DNA of 64,000 nt from NCBI GenBank assembly GCA_965221725.1, contig OZ244909.1, forward strand, positions 1,240,001 to 1,304,000, given 5' to 3'. Within the stretch, counting starts at the first letter, position 1. Every line of letters starts with the position of its first letter. Position numbers and translations under genes: made by a program. Below, one piece after another: positions 7,601 to 16,199 of this stretch. Under the pieces are notes generated by a model. The model did no database searches. It was given only the letters and a program-made list of their open reading frames with translations, and was not told the origin of the DNA. The stretch comes from HK1 sp965221725. Lineage in GTDB: Bacteria > Pseudomonadota > Gammaproteobacteria > HK1.

Positions 7601-7943
7601 GCGAGGGTGCGCAGCGTCAATCCGTTTCCTGCGCGGGGGCGCATCGAGGTAGTGCTTCACGGCCCCCACCGCATATGCTGGTACCCGGCGTCGTATTCGC
7701 CTTCGGCCAGAATACCGGGCATCCGGGGCAGGTCTCTTCCCGCGTTGAAACCGAATGACTCTGCCATGCCCGATTTCCCCTCGCCCCTTACCAGCCTTGT
7801 AGGTGGAGAGAGCGGCGACGCCGGGAGCGCCCTCGAAACCGAATTCGTCCTGAGGCGACGCCGCCACCCGCTCCGTAAACCTGTTCGTCTACTCCTTCCC
7901 GCTTCGCGCGCTCTCCGTCTCGCGACGCATCGCCCGGCGCGAC
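7601..7943. other. Gap with no firm gene
   Basis: Between the structured element and the small RHH gene I see no recognisable protein. A 36-codon minus-strand frame (7767 to 7657) has an AGGGGA ribosome-binding site and peptide-like sequence (FGFNAGRDLPRMPGILAEGE), but is too short to call. Confidence 0.35.
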
Positions 7944-8147
7944 CTACGCACGCTCCTCGCACCGTCGCAGTAGAGCCTCCGCAATCGCCAGTCGGACTAC
8001 ATCGCTTTGCGTGCGGGGGCGCTGCATCGCTCGGCGTTCAAGCTGCTCTTTCTCTGCGCCGTCCCAACTCATCCGCTCCACCAGCGCATCGAGATTCGCG
8101 CAGTCTTCGCGCGAGAGCCGCATGTGCAGGAAGCGTTCGGTGGCCAT
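7944..8147 (-). CDS. Small ribbon-helix-helix-like protein
   Basis: A 67-residue protein starting MATERFLHMRLSREDCANLDALVERM and ending RTQSDVVRLAIAEALLRRC. The first strand-like stretch plus the C-terminal RTQSDVVRLAI helix is typical of RHH/CopG-type DNA-binding proteins, although the central insert is unusual. The ATG at 8147 has AAGGAG eight bases upstream. It follows the surface lipoprotein gene on the same strand by 12 bases, suggesting a shared transcript. Target unknown. Confidence 0.6.
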   Translation of the reverse strand: MATERFLHMRLSREDCANLDALVERMSWDGAEKEQLERRAMQRPRTQSDVVRLAIAEALLRRCEERA

Positions 8148-8159
8148 TGGGGTTGCTCC

Positions 8160-9836
8160 TTACTGCTTGGCTGCACCGAAGGCGCCGCTGATGGCGACGA
8201 CACTGCCGGCGCCATTGGGGGCATCATTCTCGTCTGCGCTGAACCAGCCGGTGATGCCTGCCACGTCGGCCGCGCAGCCGTTCGGGCATGTCACGCCCTC
8301 CGGAGGGTCTTGGTTATCGACACCGTAGAGCTTTGCCTCCCAACTGCCCGTCACCTTCACGCCGTCGATGGTGCCGGATGCGCCTGCAACTGTTTCAACC
8401 CCTCCCCCTCCACCGGCAAGAGTGGCTGGTGGATTAGCGCCGCCCGATCCTCCCAAATACAGCGTCCCTGCCAAAGCAGAGCCGTCTTCCATCTTTCGGA
8501 AGCCGGTGATACTGCCGGAGAGCTTGTTTTCAGTATTGGCATTAACAGTTCCATCGCCATCAACATCGAAGGCAGCATCGAACGTCGCGGTGGCGGTGAA
8601 GATGCCGATATCCGCCGACCCACCGGTGGCTGTCTTGTCGATGGCGTACTGTCCGACGGCACCGCCGACAAACCTCGCGGTGCCTGTGAGCGCGGCGAAG
8701 TCAGGTTGAGGGGTCTCCTGGCCACCACCGGCAATCCATTTGAAGTCCGGAGTGCCATCCTTGTCCTTCGGTTCACGCGCCCAGATGCCGAAGTAGAGAT
8801 ACGTTTCGTCCTGGGGGCGCTGATGGGAAGCTATGAGGCTTCCGGCCCTGAATTCCCAATCCTCTATTTGTTCATCCTCCGGCAGCTTCCTGCCAGGAAA
8901 GGCGATTTTCGTAGTAGCATGTCCATCTCGAACAAGCCAACCACTGGTGCCGCCGTAGGTGGCTCTTATCCTGATCCCCTTTGCGGTATCGTCAGACGTG
9001 ATGGGTTTTCCATCTTCCCGGTAGGGATCCGCACTTGTGCCCGTAATTTGGATGGAACTCCCGGAATGCTTCACTTCTTCGTCACTCCGCGCCAAACCAC
9101 CTAAATCGTCTTTGCCATGCACCTTCCAGAACGGTCGGGTGTTGGGACTCCCGATGTTGGTGTAGAGGTAGAGCGTGTCTTCAAAATCGGCCGTGGTGCG
9201 GGTAAAGCCGGCGCCGGTAAAGCCGGGGATGCTCGGCGCAGTCGGGCCGCTGGAGTAGGCCGCGATGGGCTTGACTGTCCGGCTCTCCCCCCGCATGTGT
9301 TCGACCGTCACGCTTGATTCTCCGGACGACGCGGTGATACCGCTCAATTTGGTCAGCAATCCCTCCGCTCGGTCCTCGACCTCGGCCTTGGCGGCCCCTG
9401 TCTCCTCACCCTGCTGACGCCCCCGTTCGGTTCCTTCCTCTACCCTCCTCTGCACTTCATCCTCCGGCACCCCGGGTGGAGGCGGCTGTGGCGTAGTCGT
9501 TGGCGGCGCCGCCTTCGCCACGAAACGACCGCTCACTCCCTTGGCCGTCGACATGACGACAACCTTGCCGTTGTCGCTGGATACCCTGACCATGCAGCCG
9601 TCCCTGCATCCGGTGATGGTCACCTGCCCGTCAGGGACGTCAACGGTGAGCGACTTGCCCGCAGGTACCTCATAGGTTTTCCCCACTTCCCCGGCAAGGG
9701 CACTCCTTGCCGCAGCTCCCCCGAGGCCCGTCACGTCCTCGGCGAAGGAACCACCGCCGCCGTTGTCGCTCCCGCCTCCACACCCCGCGACCAACACCGC
9801 CGCGAGAGCCACCAAGCCAATGTGAGCGTGCTTCAT
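8160..9836 (-). CDS. TbpB-like surface lipoprotein A
   Basis: A 558-residue lipoprotein: signal peptide MKHAHIGLVALAAVLVAGC with lipobox Cys19, then a Gly/Ser/Asp-rich linker, an early domain with a CRDGC disulphide candidate, a Pro-rich linker (TTTPQPPPP) and a C-terminal beta-rich barrel. The barrel carries GTARFVGGAVGQYAI and ends GITGWFSA...GSVVAISGAFGAAKQ, the pattern of transferrin-binding-protein-B-like domains. Such proteins sit on the outer membrane surface and bind metal- or haem-carrying ligands, often exported by Slam. No TonB receptor or Slam gene is nearby. A paralogue lies directly upstream. Ligand unknown. Confidence 0.72.
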   Translation of the reverse strand: MKHAHIGLVALAAVLVAGCGGGSDNGGGGSFAEDVTGLGGAAARSALAGEVGKTYEVPAGKSLTVDVPDGQVTITGCRDGCMVRVSSDNGKVVVMSTAKGVSGRFVAKAAPPTTTPQPPPPGVPEDEVQRRVEEGTERGRQQGEETGAAKAEVEDRAEGLLTKLSGITASSGESSVTVEHMRGESRTVKPIAAYSSGPTAPSIPGFTGAGFTRTTADFEDTLYLYTNIGSPNTRPFWKVHGKDDLGGLARSDEEVKHSGSSIQITGTSADPYREDGKPITSDDTAKGIRIRATYGGTSGWLVRDGHATTKIAFPGRKLPEDEQIEDWEFRAGSLIASHQRPQDETYLYFGIWAREPKDKDGTPDFKWIAGGGQETPQPDFAALTGTARFVGGAVGQYAIDKTATGGSADIGIFTATATFDAAFDVDGDGTVNANTENKLSGSITGFRKMEDGSALAGTLYLGGSGGANPPATLAGGGGGVETVAGASGTIDGVKVTGSWEAKLYGVDNQDPPEGVTCPNGCAADVAGITGWFSADENDAPNGAGSVVAISGAFGAAKQ

Positions 9837-9953
9837 GATTCAGTCTCCCTCGGGGTGCCGTGATGTCGTCACAGATCCTGCGCTGTGAAGGGGTCGCTGT
9901 GCCGCTCAGCGGGGGCGGCGACACAGCGACCGGGGGTTGGTTAGGTAGATCTC

Positions 9954-11693
9954 TTACGGCTGCCGCGTGGCGGCGAAGGAGCCTTGGACGGCGACGCCAT
10001 CAGCTCCCTTACCCGGAGCAGTTGCCGTCCCTCCTGTAGATGCATGGAACCATCCTGCTACGCCGCTCGGCAACTTACCTCCACCGGATTCCCCGTAGAA
10101 GTTGGCTCCCCAGTCACCGTGCCAGTTAGTTCCGTCTGCATTTCCTGTAACGGCGTTATTCTCTCCAGTCCCGGTGAGAATGAGCGCCTCTCCAGTATTG
10201 CTACCAGGAGTAGTGTGTAGGTTAGGGGTCTTGGCCGTTGTACCCAAATTCACTTCCCACTCGCCCAATTTCCCGTGGGTACCCATGAAGTTCGAGATAG
10301 TCCCGGTAATTCTGTCGTCTTTGTCTGCTGCGGCTGTAGCGCCAGCTTGACCGAATTGAGCCGTCAACTTGGCATTAGCCACAAACCATCCACCGTGCCG
10401 ATCGGGTCGGTCCTCTGCATCGTCACCAGTGGCGGAGGGATTGGTTCCGGGTGCTTTACGACCTCTGTAGTCCGTGTAGTTCCCTGCCGCGCCGCCTTCG
10501 TAGGTTGCCGTCCCTCTGAGAGTCTCAGTATTCTGCAATACCCCCGAGGAATCCAGACTAGTACCAAACGGCACCCGGCCTCCATAGACTGGTTCGAAAG
10601 CTGCAAAGCCGCCACCTGAACTACTAGCTTTGCGCCACCATCCGAACGCCAAGTAATCGTCCTGAGTACCAATACCAGTCACGGTATCTGAGGATCTGGT
10701 GGCCGTGAACTTCCACCCAGTACCACCACCTTGCAGCTTGGTACCTTCAGCAGAGAGTGTGCATCCGCTAGCACATGAGAGGGTGCCAGCTACACCGTCA
10801 AAGGTGGCGGAAATACTGAATTGAGCAGAACCAGTGCTTTGGTTACCAACCCCACCGCCTCCGGTAGGAGGAACAGTCACCGGCCCCACCCTATTCGGGA
10901 AAATCGGAGCGGGTGTACTTACGAGTTCCCAAAAATCAGCCTCGTCGGCAGCAGCAGGCGTCACGTCATTGGAACTGCCAACGTTGTCGCCATACTTCTT
11001 CGCGAATGTCATGCCTGGAGCCTGATTGTCGAACCGGACAAGCATTTCGTTGGCAGTAGAATTATTCCACGCCTCGCCTTCCCACGAACCGCCCTTCCAC
11101 GCAGTAGGCGCCATCGCCGCCGCATGGGATGCTTCTTTCGTGAATCCAGTGGGGTCTTTCAGGTGACGTGAGGCGAATGATGTCATTCCGCTTCTCTGCC
11201 GGTCTGCTTCCGGAAAACCGAGTCGTCTGGACAGGGCGCTCGGCGAAGGCGTAGGCCCTTTCGTAATCTCTTCTCTCAAAGTCGACAGGCCGACGCCCGT
11301 CCCGACTGTGGACAGGAGCATCGCGGTGGCCACTCCACTTCCTTCGCCGCCCGTGGTGGCCGTGACCCCGCCTAGGTCAACCGTGAAGCTCACCTTGCAA
11401 GGCGAGCCTCCGGTCGGGCACGAAAACCGCACGCCGCCGTAATCCCAGGTACCACCCGCAGCAATGGTGGCTGACTTGTCGTCCAGGAAGCCGTCGGTTT
11501 GCGATTCATCGTCCTGGTCGATTCTGTCTCGGATGTTGTTCCCGGCCGGCAGCGTCAGCGCGACAGGCGGCGCGGGTGGCGTCACTTCCGGCGCGGGTGC
11601 CGGATCGTCGTTATCGCTCGACCCGCCGCAGCCAGCGAGACCGATGCTGGCCGCGATGGCCAGGCTCGCCCATAGGCTTGTACGTACGTTCAT
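9954..11693 (-). CDS. TbpB-like surface lipoprotein B
   Basis: A 579-residue paralogue of the preceding lipoprotein. Signal peptide ends at lipobox LAGC (Cys22), followed by a Pro/Asp linker. Two cysteine-pair segments (RFSCPTGGSPCKVSF and GTLSCASGCTLSAEG) probably form small disulphide loops. The second half contains DDYLAFGWWRK, GTATYEGGAAGNYT and the closing GVAGWFHA...GVAVQGSFAATRQP, the TbpB-type barrel signature. It lies 117 bases upstream of lipoprotein A on the same strand; the pair probably arose by duplication and has diverged strongly. Local GC is lower and codon use less extreme than in flanking housekeeping genes. Confidence 0.72.
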   Translation of the reverse strand: MNVRTSLWASLAIAASIGLAGCGGSSDNDDPAPAPEVTPPAPPVALTLPAGNNIRDRIDQDDESQTDGFLDDKSATIAAGGTWDYGGVRFSCPTGGSPCKVSFTVDLGGVTATTGGEGSGVATAMLLSTVGTGVGLSTLREEITKGPTPSPSALSRRLGFPEADRQRSGMTSFASRHLKDPTGFTKEASHAAAMAPTAWKGGSWEGEAWNNSTANEMLVRFDNQAPGMTFAKKYGDNVGSSNDVTPAAADEADFWELVSTPAPIFPNRVGPVTVPPTGGGGVGNQSTGSAQFSISATFDGVAGTLSCASGCTLSAEGTKLQGGGTGWKFTATRSSDTVTGIGTQDDYLAFGWWRKASSSGGGFAAFEPVYGGRVPFGTSLDSSGVLQNTETLRGTATYEGGAAGNYTDYRGRKAPGTNPSATGDDAEDRPDRHGGWFVANAKLTAQFGQAGATAAADKDDRITGTISNFMGTHGKLGEWEVNLGTTAKTPNLHTTPGSNTGEALILTGTGENNAVTGNADGTNWHGDWGANFYGESGGGKLPSGVAGWFHASTGGTATAPGKGADGVAVQGSFAATRQP

Positions 11694-11986
11694 TCTCTTG
11701 CGCTCCGTGAGTGTTGAAGATGCACTGCCGCGATGAGGCGGCGACCGCTTCTGTGGGGGGGGCCGGCGGCGGGCTGGCTCGAACAGCCGCCTTCCCGTAC
11801 TGCCGCCCTGGTCCCCGCGCCGCTGTGAGTCGGTGCCGGCCCTATCGCATGGGCCCGTGGCCTCTCTCCCAAGCGGTTGAAGCGGTGGGGTCGTGCAAGC
11901 CCCCGGTGCGCGCGGGTGGGGGTCTCTTCAAGCCGTGGCGTGACGCCTCCACGGCCCGGTGTTCAGGCAGTCCCCGGCGACGAATC

Positions 11987-12561
11987 GAGTCAGGTACTGT
12001 GGGTGTGATTGAGGGAAAACGTGTCCCCAGGGGCATGGAGGTGCCTGTTCGGGGCGATGTGCTGGAGACGCATTGCGAGGGAGAACAGAGGATTGGAGTC
12101 CAGCAAACGAAAATGAGAACACGTCTCATCCGACAACAATCAAGCCGCCAAATGTGTATCCCCGCGTGTCCCCCGTGTTACCCAACGTTGAATATCGCAC
12201 CCCAAGCACTCCCGAACACCATCCCCGCCGGGGGCGAATTCAGAGGATGAACGAGACCATTCCCGAATTTCGAGCGAACGCTTCACCGCGACCACCGGTC
12301 ATGGCCCCAGAGGCTCTTCGCGCCCCACCCGACACTTCACCAACGCATTGGAAACACAGACAAAAGAACACGCGCTCCCGAACGAGAATCCCCACCGGAC
12401 GGCACTCAATCCCCCCGGCGAAAATGTCGTACACAAGACAATCACGTCGCTGAAGGGTATTTGCCAACACAGCCGACGCAGTATGCTTCCTCCCGCTCGT
12501 GGGTGGGTCTCCCCCTGCCTCGGGTCGAGTCGGAATCAATCACACCCACAGTACCTGACTC
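11987..12561. repeat. 575-bp segment bounded by perfect 25-bp inverted repeats
   Basis: The sequence at 11987-12011 (GAGTCAGGTACTGTGGG and onward to GTGATTG) is the exact reverse complement of 12537-12561. The interior carries no transposase. The arrangement fits a non-autonomous transposon or decayed insertion element; no target-site duplication is obvious. Confidence 0.7.
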
Positions 12562-12649
12562 CCACGCCGTTCTCCGCCGCACCCCGCACTGCATTTTTTC
12601 AAGCACCCTCAATCACTTGCGCACCGCCCTGCCGGAAACCCGACCCCGT

Positions 12650-12905
12650 CCCGGGGACACGGGGACACGGGGACACGGGGAATTCGGCCATTCCCGGGGA
12701 CACGGACCGGGGATATGGGAAATTCGGCCGGTCCTGGGGACACGGACCGGGGACGCGGGCAACTCATCCAGCGCCGGAGACACAGGGCGGTTTCTCGCCA
12801 TGCTCGAGGCGCCCGCAGGTTGCGCACCGTTCTATCGGAGGTGCAGCCCAGTCCCGGGGACATGGACCGGGGACACGGGGTGGTTTCTCACCGCCCTTGA
12901 TGCGC
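12650..12905. repeat. GGGGACACGG-type tandem/dispersed repeat array
   Basis: Units of the form GGGGACACGGACCGGGGA recur with spacers of about 40-50 bases (12659-12690 in tight tandem, then near 12695, 12738 and 12857). The longer units also share GGTTTCTC and GATGCGCC-like spacer blocks, so the array expanded by duplication of a larger unit. Confidence 0.7.
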
Positions 12906-12940
12906 CTGCCGAACTGGTCAGCGCACTGCGCCGAGCCAAG

Positions 12941-13085
12941 CTCACATTTCTCACCCCCTTCTCGGCGAGGATCGCAGAACCGTTCGCACGTTGGATGGCT
13001 CCGGTTCAGGGGCTTGTGAGAAATGCGGCCGAATGCTCGTTTCCTTCATATAAGCCTCGATGCGCATTTCTTACCGAGTCACGAC
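12941..13085. repeat. Single copy of the TTTCTCAC...GTGAGAAA interspersed repeat
   Basis: Shares ATTTCTCACC, GAACCG, ATGGCTCCGGT, GTGAGAAATGCGGCCGAATG and TTCCTTCAT with the tandem triplet at 60881-61197. The element has inverted ends (TTTCTCAC and GTGAGAAA about 70 bases apart) and can form a hairpin. Confidence 0.7.
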
Positions 13086-13167
13086 TGCGGACGTGGAGAT
13101 GCTTGATCATCTTCACGTCCTCGCGGCCTGAGGAGAAATGCAGCCTTGAACCGTAGGGGCACTGCGG

Positions 13168-13869
13168 TCATTCGAGTTCCGCGAGGCGGGCGCCGAGGAA
13201 CCGGATCTCGCGCGGATCCCGGACCCTTCCGCTGTGGAGCAGGCCGCCGATGATGATCCGGGCGGTTTCCAACTCGCCGATGTCCGCTGCGATCAGCGCA
13301 CTCATGTCCCGCACCCAGGCCGGCACCTCCGGGCCGGTCGCGTGTTCGGTCACCGCCTGCGCGTAGCGCAGGGCGAGCCGTGGGTCTTCGAGCCGATGCT
13401 TCGCCATCACCGCCACATGCGCGAGCCACGGCCAGCGGCGGTTCGGGTCTTCCAGAAACCGCCGGTGGACAAGCGCGAACATCGTGCGTTGCCGGACCGG
13501 ATCGGATACCGAGCCGTACAGTCTCGCCGCCGCGAGCAGGGGGGCATCGTCCCGGGGGTCGAGATCGACGATCGCGTCGAGCCACCCCGCGACCCGGCGG
13601 TAGTCGAGGCGCATGAACGGGATGCTCGCCCCCGGCTGGCGGTCGTGGATCAGCAGCCGGAGCATGAGCAGCCGGGCGAGGGCCGCCCGATCGCCCAGCG
13701 CCGCGACCCGCAACGCCGGGGCACCGGGGACCGGCCCGAGTGGGGATGCCTCGGCCCGCGGGTCCGGCCGCCATGCGTGCCAGCCAATCTGGAGCGCGAG
13801 CGCCGCCACCAGCATCCATCGCACCGCCCGCGGCACCGCGGCGACGGGCCGTTGGCGGGAGCGAACCAC
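13168..13869 (-). CDS. Membrane-anchored helical-repeat protein, unknown function
   Basis: Encodes about 233 residues with one N-terminal membrane segment (RWMLVAALALQIGWHAW) followed by an alpha-helical region: LDAIVDLDPRDDAPLLAAARLYG, FLEDPNRRWPWLAHVAVMAKH, DPRLALRYAQAVTEHA. The helix lengths and Ala/Leu pattern suggest TPR-like repeats. The start is uncertain; the frame stays open through the tandem repeats upstream, and the GTG at 13869 is the last reasonable start before the membrane segment. It follows an ABC-2 permease on the same strand, so it may belong to the same export or membrane-remodelling unit. Confidence 0.6.
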   Translation of the reverse strand: MVRSRQRPVAAVPRAVRWMLVAALALQIGWHAWRPDPRAEASPLGPVPGAPALRVAALGDRAALARLLMLRLLIHDRQPGASIPFMRLDYRRVAGWLDAIVDLDPRDDAPLLAAARLYGSVSDPVRQRTMFALVHRRFLEDPNRRWPWLAHVAVMAKHRLEDPRLALRYAQAVTEHATGPEVPAWVRDMSALIAADIGELETARIIIGGLLHSGRVRDPREIRFLGARLAELE

Positions 13870-13894
13870 GCGATCGCCCACGCGCCGGCACGGC

Positions 13895-14170
13895 CTTCGC
13901 AAAGGGCCTTCCGATGGAGGTCGAATGCCGCCCCGGGCCATCCCGGGCTTCCCGGGGGCAGGAGATGCAGCGAGGCTCAAGGGGCCTTCCGGTGAAGAGC
14001 GAACACCGCTCCGGGCCATCCCGTGCTTACGTAACTTCCCGGGGGCGGGAGAGACGGCAGGGCTCAACGGGCGTTCCAGCAGAGATCGAACACCGCCCGA
14101 GGCCATCCCGTGCTTCTCGGGCTTCCCGGGCTTTCTGGGGGCGGCAGCGGAGCTCAAAGGGCTTTCCGGT
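13895..14170. repeat. Three imperfect ~85-bp tandem repeats derived from the permease 3' end
   Basis: Units contain GGCCTTCCGGTGAAGAGCG- or GGGCTTTCCGGTGCAGATCG-like text, then GAACRCCGC, GCCATCCCGTGCTT and CCCGGGGGCGG. The rightmost copy overlaps the last codons and stop of the permease gene (14154); two further copies fill the gap to the next gene. Confidence 0.75.
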
Positions 14171-14921
14171 GCAGATCGAACGCCGCCGCGGCGCCGAGCA
14201 GGGCCACGTACACCGCGGTCTGCGCCGCCACGAGGCCGAGATCGGCCAGGGTGCCGGCGCCGTGGATCAGCCACTGCGACTCGGTAAACCGGTCGAGATC
14301 GGGCAACAGGTATGCGAGCGCGTCGATAAACCCCCGGATGAACGGCCAGGCCGCCGATCCGGAGTCGGCGCCGGGGGTGTGGGCAATGAGCTGCAGCGCC
14401 GTCATCGATCGCGAGAGCACGTAGAACCCGAGCACCGCGCTCATCGCCCATGCAAGATGGGCGAAGGTGAACGCGCACAGCAGACTCGCGGCGGTGACGA
14501 TGAAGAGCTCCAGCGCGAGGGAAGCCGCCCACAGCGCCACCTGCGGCAACGGTGCGAACCACGCCAGCGCCACCGCGCCGGCCGCGGCCGGGAACAGCGC
14601 GACGGCGCCGAACCCGGCGAGCTTGCCGACGCAGTACCCTCCCCGGGGCATGGAGGTCGACAGCATGAGATCGACGCCCTTGTCTTGGGCGTCTCCGACC
14701 ACGCTCGAAACCGCGAACGCGATGGCGGCGAACACCGCCCACCACCGCAGCCAGGCCCCGAGCAGCGCGCTGCGATAGCCCTCTGTCCCGGTGATCGCGA
14801 TCTCGCCGGCGAATATCGCGAGCACGCACCCCACGGACACGAATCCGGCCACGAGCCACGCGAACCGCCCTCGCACCGCTTCGAGGGCGGTGACCCAGGC
14901 GATCGCGAGCACAGCATTCAC
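14154..14921 (-). CDS. ABC-2-like transporter permease subunit
   Basis: An integral membrane protein of about 255 residues with six hydrophobic segments (for example FAWLVAGFVSVGCVLAIFAG, LLGAWLRWWAVFAAIAFAVSSVVG, LAGFGAVALFPAAAGAVALAWF, LALELFIVTAASLLCAF, WAMSAVLGFYVLS, LVAAQTAVYVALLGAAAAF). The VVGDAQDKGVDLMLSTSMPRGGYCVGKL loop is characteristic of ABC-2 permeases that pair with a separate ATPase. The GTG at 14921 gives the usual MNAVLAIAW start; an ATG at 14957 would add 12 residues with no ribosome-binding site. No partner ATPase gene is adjacent, so it may lie elsewhere. Confidence 0.75.
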   Translation of the reverse strand: MNAVLAIAWVTALEAVRGRFAWLVAGFVSVGCVLAIFAGEIAITGTEGYRSALLGAWLRWWAVFAAIAFAVSSVVGDAQDKGVDLMLSTSMPRGGYCVGKLAGFGAVALFPAAAGAVALAWFAPLPQVALWAASLALELFIVTAASLLCAFTFAHLAWAMSAVLGFYVLSRSMTALQLIAHTPGADSGSAAWPFIRGFIDALAYLLPDLDRFTESQWLIHGAGTLADLGLVAAQTAVYVALLGAAAAFDLHRKAL

Positions 14922-15081
14922 CCCGTCGCTCTCGCGGGGCGGGCGCTTGCCGGGCATGGGACGCCGCGCGTGGGCGTGTTCATCACTACGGAGGCGCGCC
15001 GGTCGGTCGGTGCCTCCAGGGCCGAGGTGGAGATCCGAGCCACGATGCGCCCGGTTCGGCCCGAGGGTGGCGGGAACCCGC

Positions 15082-15909
15082 TCACGGCAGCACGCGCGCC
15101 TCGACCAGCCGCGCCATCAGTACCGGGGTGGAGACCCAGGTCACGATGTCGTCGAACCCGCACGATGGCGGCGGGGGTGCGGCCGACTCGTCGGCGTCGT
15201 CGCAGCCGTCGGTGCCCCGCGAGTGGACGCGACTGACGAACGTCGCATCGGCATCGGCATTCTCGATTTCATCGGCGGCTCCGCCGGACGGCGACGCGAG
15301 CGCGCGCCCGGTCGCGGCGTCGATGCCGCCGAGCCCACCGGGCCCGAACGAGAGCACCAGCGCCGGAGCCGCGCGGGTAAGCGCGGTCGCGTCGCTCTGG
15401 TGCTTGAGCTCGACGGTGCCGGCAGTGCCCGGATCGTCGCCGCGCGTCAGCACCGTGATGTCACCGGTATCGGTGAGATCGAGCCGACCGGGGGCCGGCG
15501 GCTGGCCGGTCAGGGCCCGGATCGAGAACTCCTGCGCGACGCGGTATCCGAAATGTCGGCCCCAGGGATCCGCCCGCCCGACCCCGAGGGTCTGGTACGG
15601 CAGCACCCCGGCCAGCGCCGCCCCGGCGCAGGCAGCGGGGGCCACCCCGTCGATGCCGTCGGCGACGACATCGGGGCACGGGAGCGCGCCGCGGGTGACC
15701 ACGTGCCCGATCAGCGCCTCGCGGATCTCGCCGAGCATCCGCTCCGCGGCCCGGATGCGGGCCGCGTCGATCTGGGCTCGCAACGGAGTGAGCATCGTGC
15801 CGAGCACCAGCCCCAGGATCGCGATGACCACGGCCAGCTCGACGAGGGTGAACCCCGCCTGACGCCGGGGCTGGCGCCGGTGCCGATGCCGACCGTTCGG
15901 TACGAGCAT
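15082..15909 (-). CDS. Type IV pilin/pseudopilin-like protein
   Basis: A 275-residue protein with a short basic leader followed by the class III signal G-F-T-L-V-E-L, and a hydrophobic helix (VAVVIAILGLVLGTML). This is the prepilin peptidase recognition site with the conserved Glu at +5. The body includes AAERMLGEIREALIGHVV and LPCPDVVADG, a pattern common in minor pilin-like proteins, and WGRHFGYRV. It would be processed by PilD and placed in an inner-membrane pilus or type II secretion fibre. No other pilus assembly gene is in the window except the next gene upstream. Start at 15909 has GGAG ten bases before the ATG. Confidence 0.82.
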   Translation of the reverse strand: MLVPNGRHRHRRQPRRQAGFTLVELAVVIAILGLVLGTMLTPLRAQIDAARIRAAERMLGEIREALIGHVVTRGALPCPDVVADGIDGVAPAACAGAALAGVLPYQTLGVGRADPWGRHFGYRVAQEFSIRALTGQPPAPGRLDLTDTGDITVLTRGDDPGTAGTVELKHQSDATALTRAAPALVLSFGPGGLGGIDAATGRALASPSGGAADEIENADADATFVSRVHSRGTDGCDDADESAAPPPPSCGFDDIVTWVSTPVLMARLVEARVLP

Positions 15910-16199
15910 GTCGCCGGATCTCCGCAGTGGGAAGGCGTAAAGCCGCCACGTCCGAGCGCGTCGGACGCAGCCGGAATGCGCGGGCGGGGGGACGACCGAC
16001 GAGCTCGGGAAATAGACGGAAACCGAGCGGCCGCGACTCTCCGCTCCTCCCGGGCGGGTGGCGGCGCGGGCCGTCGTCACCCGAGCGCCGGAAACGGAAC
16101 GGCGGGAGCTCTCCGCACCGTCGGTTCGACGGCTGCGACCAGGGGCGGGGCGAAGCCGTGGCGTCTTTACCCCGATCACCCCTGAACCGCACCCGATCT

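Larger units (their letters stand above)
11694..13167. other. Long intergenic region, repeat-rich, no supported gene
   Basis: About 1.47 kb upstream of the lipoprotein pair. It holds an inverted-repeat-bounded segment (11987-12561), an array of GGGGACACGG-type repeats (about 12650-12905) and one copy of the TTTCTCAC...GTGAGAAA repeat (12941-13085). No reading frame has a recognisable domain or a consistent start signal. Confidence 0.6.

Noticed and set aside
12650..12905. GGGGACAC repeats as a CRISPR array
   Set aside because: Spacers are themselves related, unit length varies, and no cas genes are present.
14791..16185. Long plus-strand open frames opposite the permease and pilin genes
   Set aside because: They are antisense frames kept open by high GC; composition is Arg/Pro/Gly-rich with no domains.
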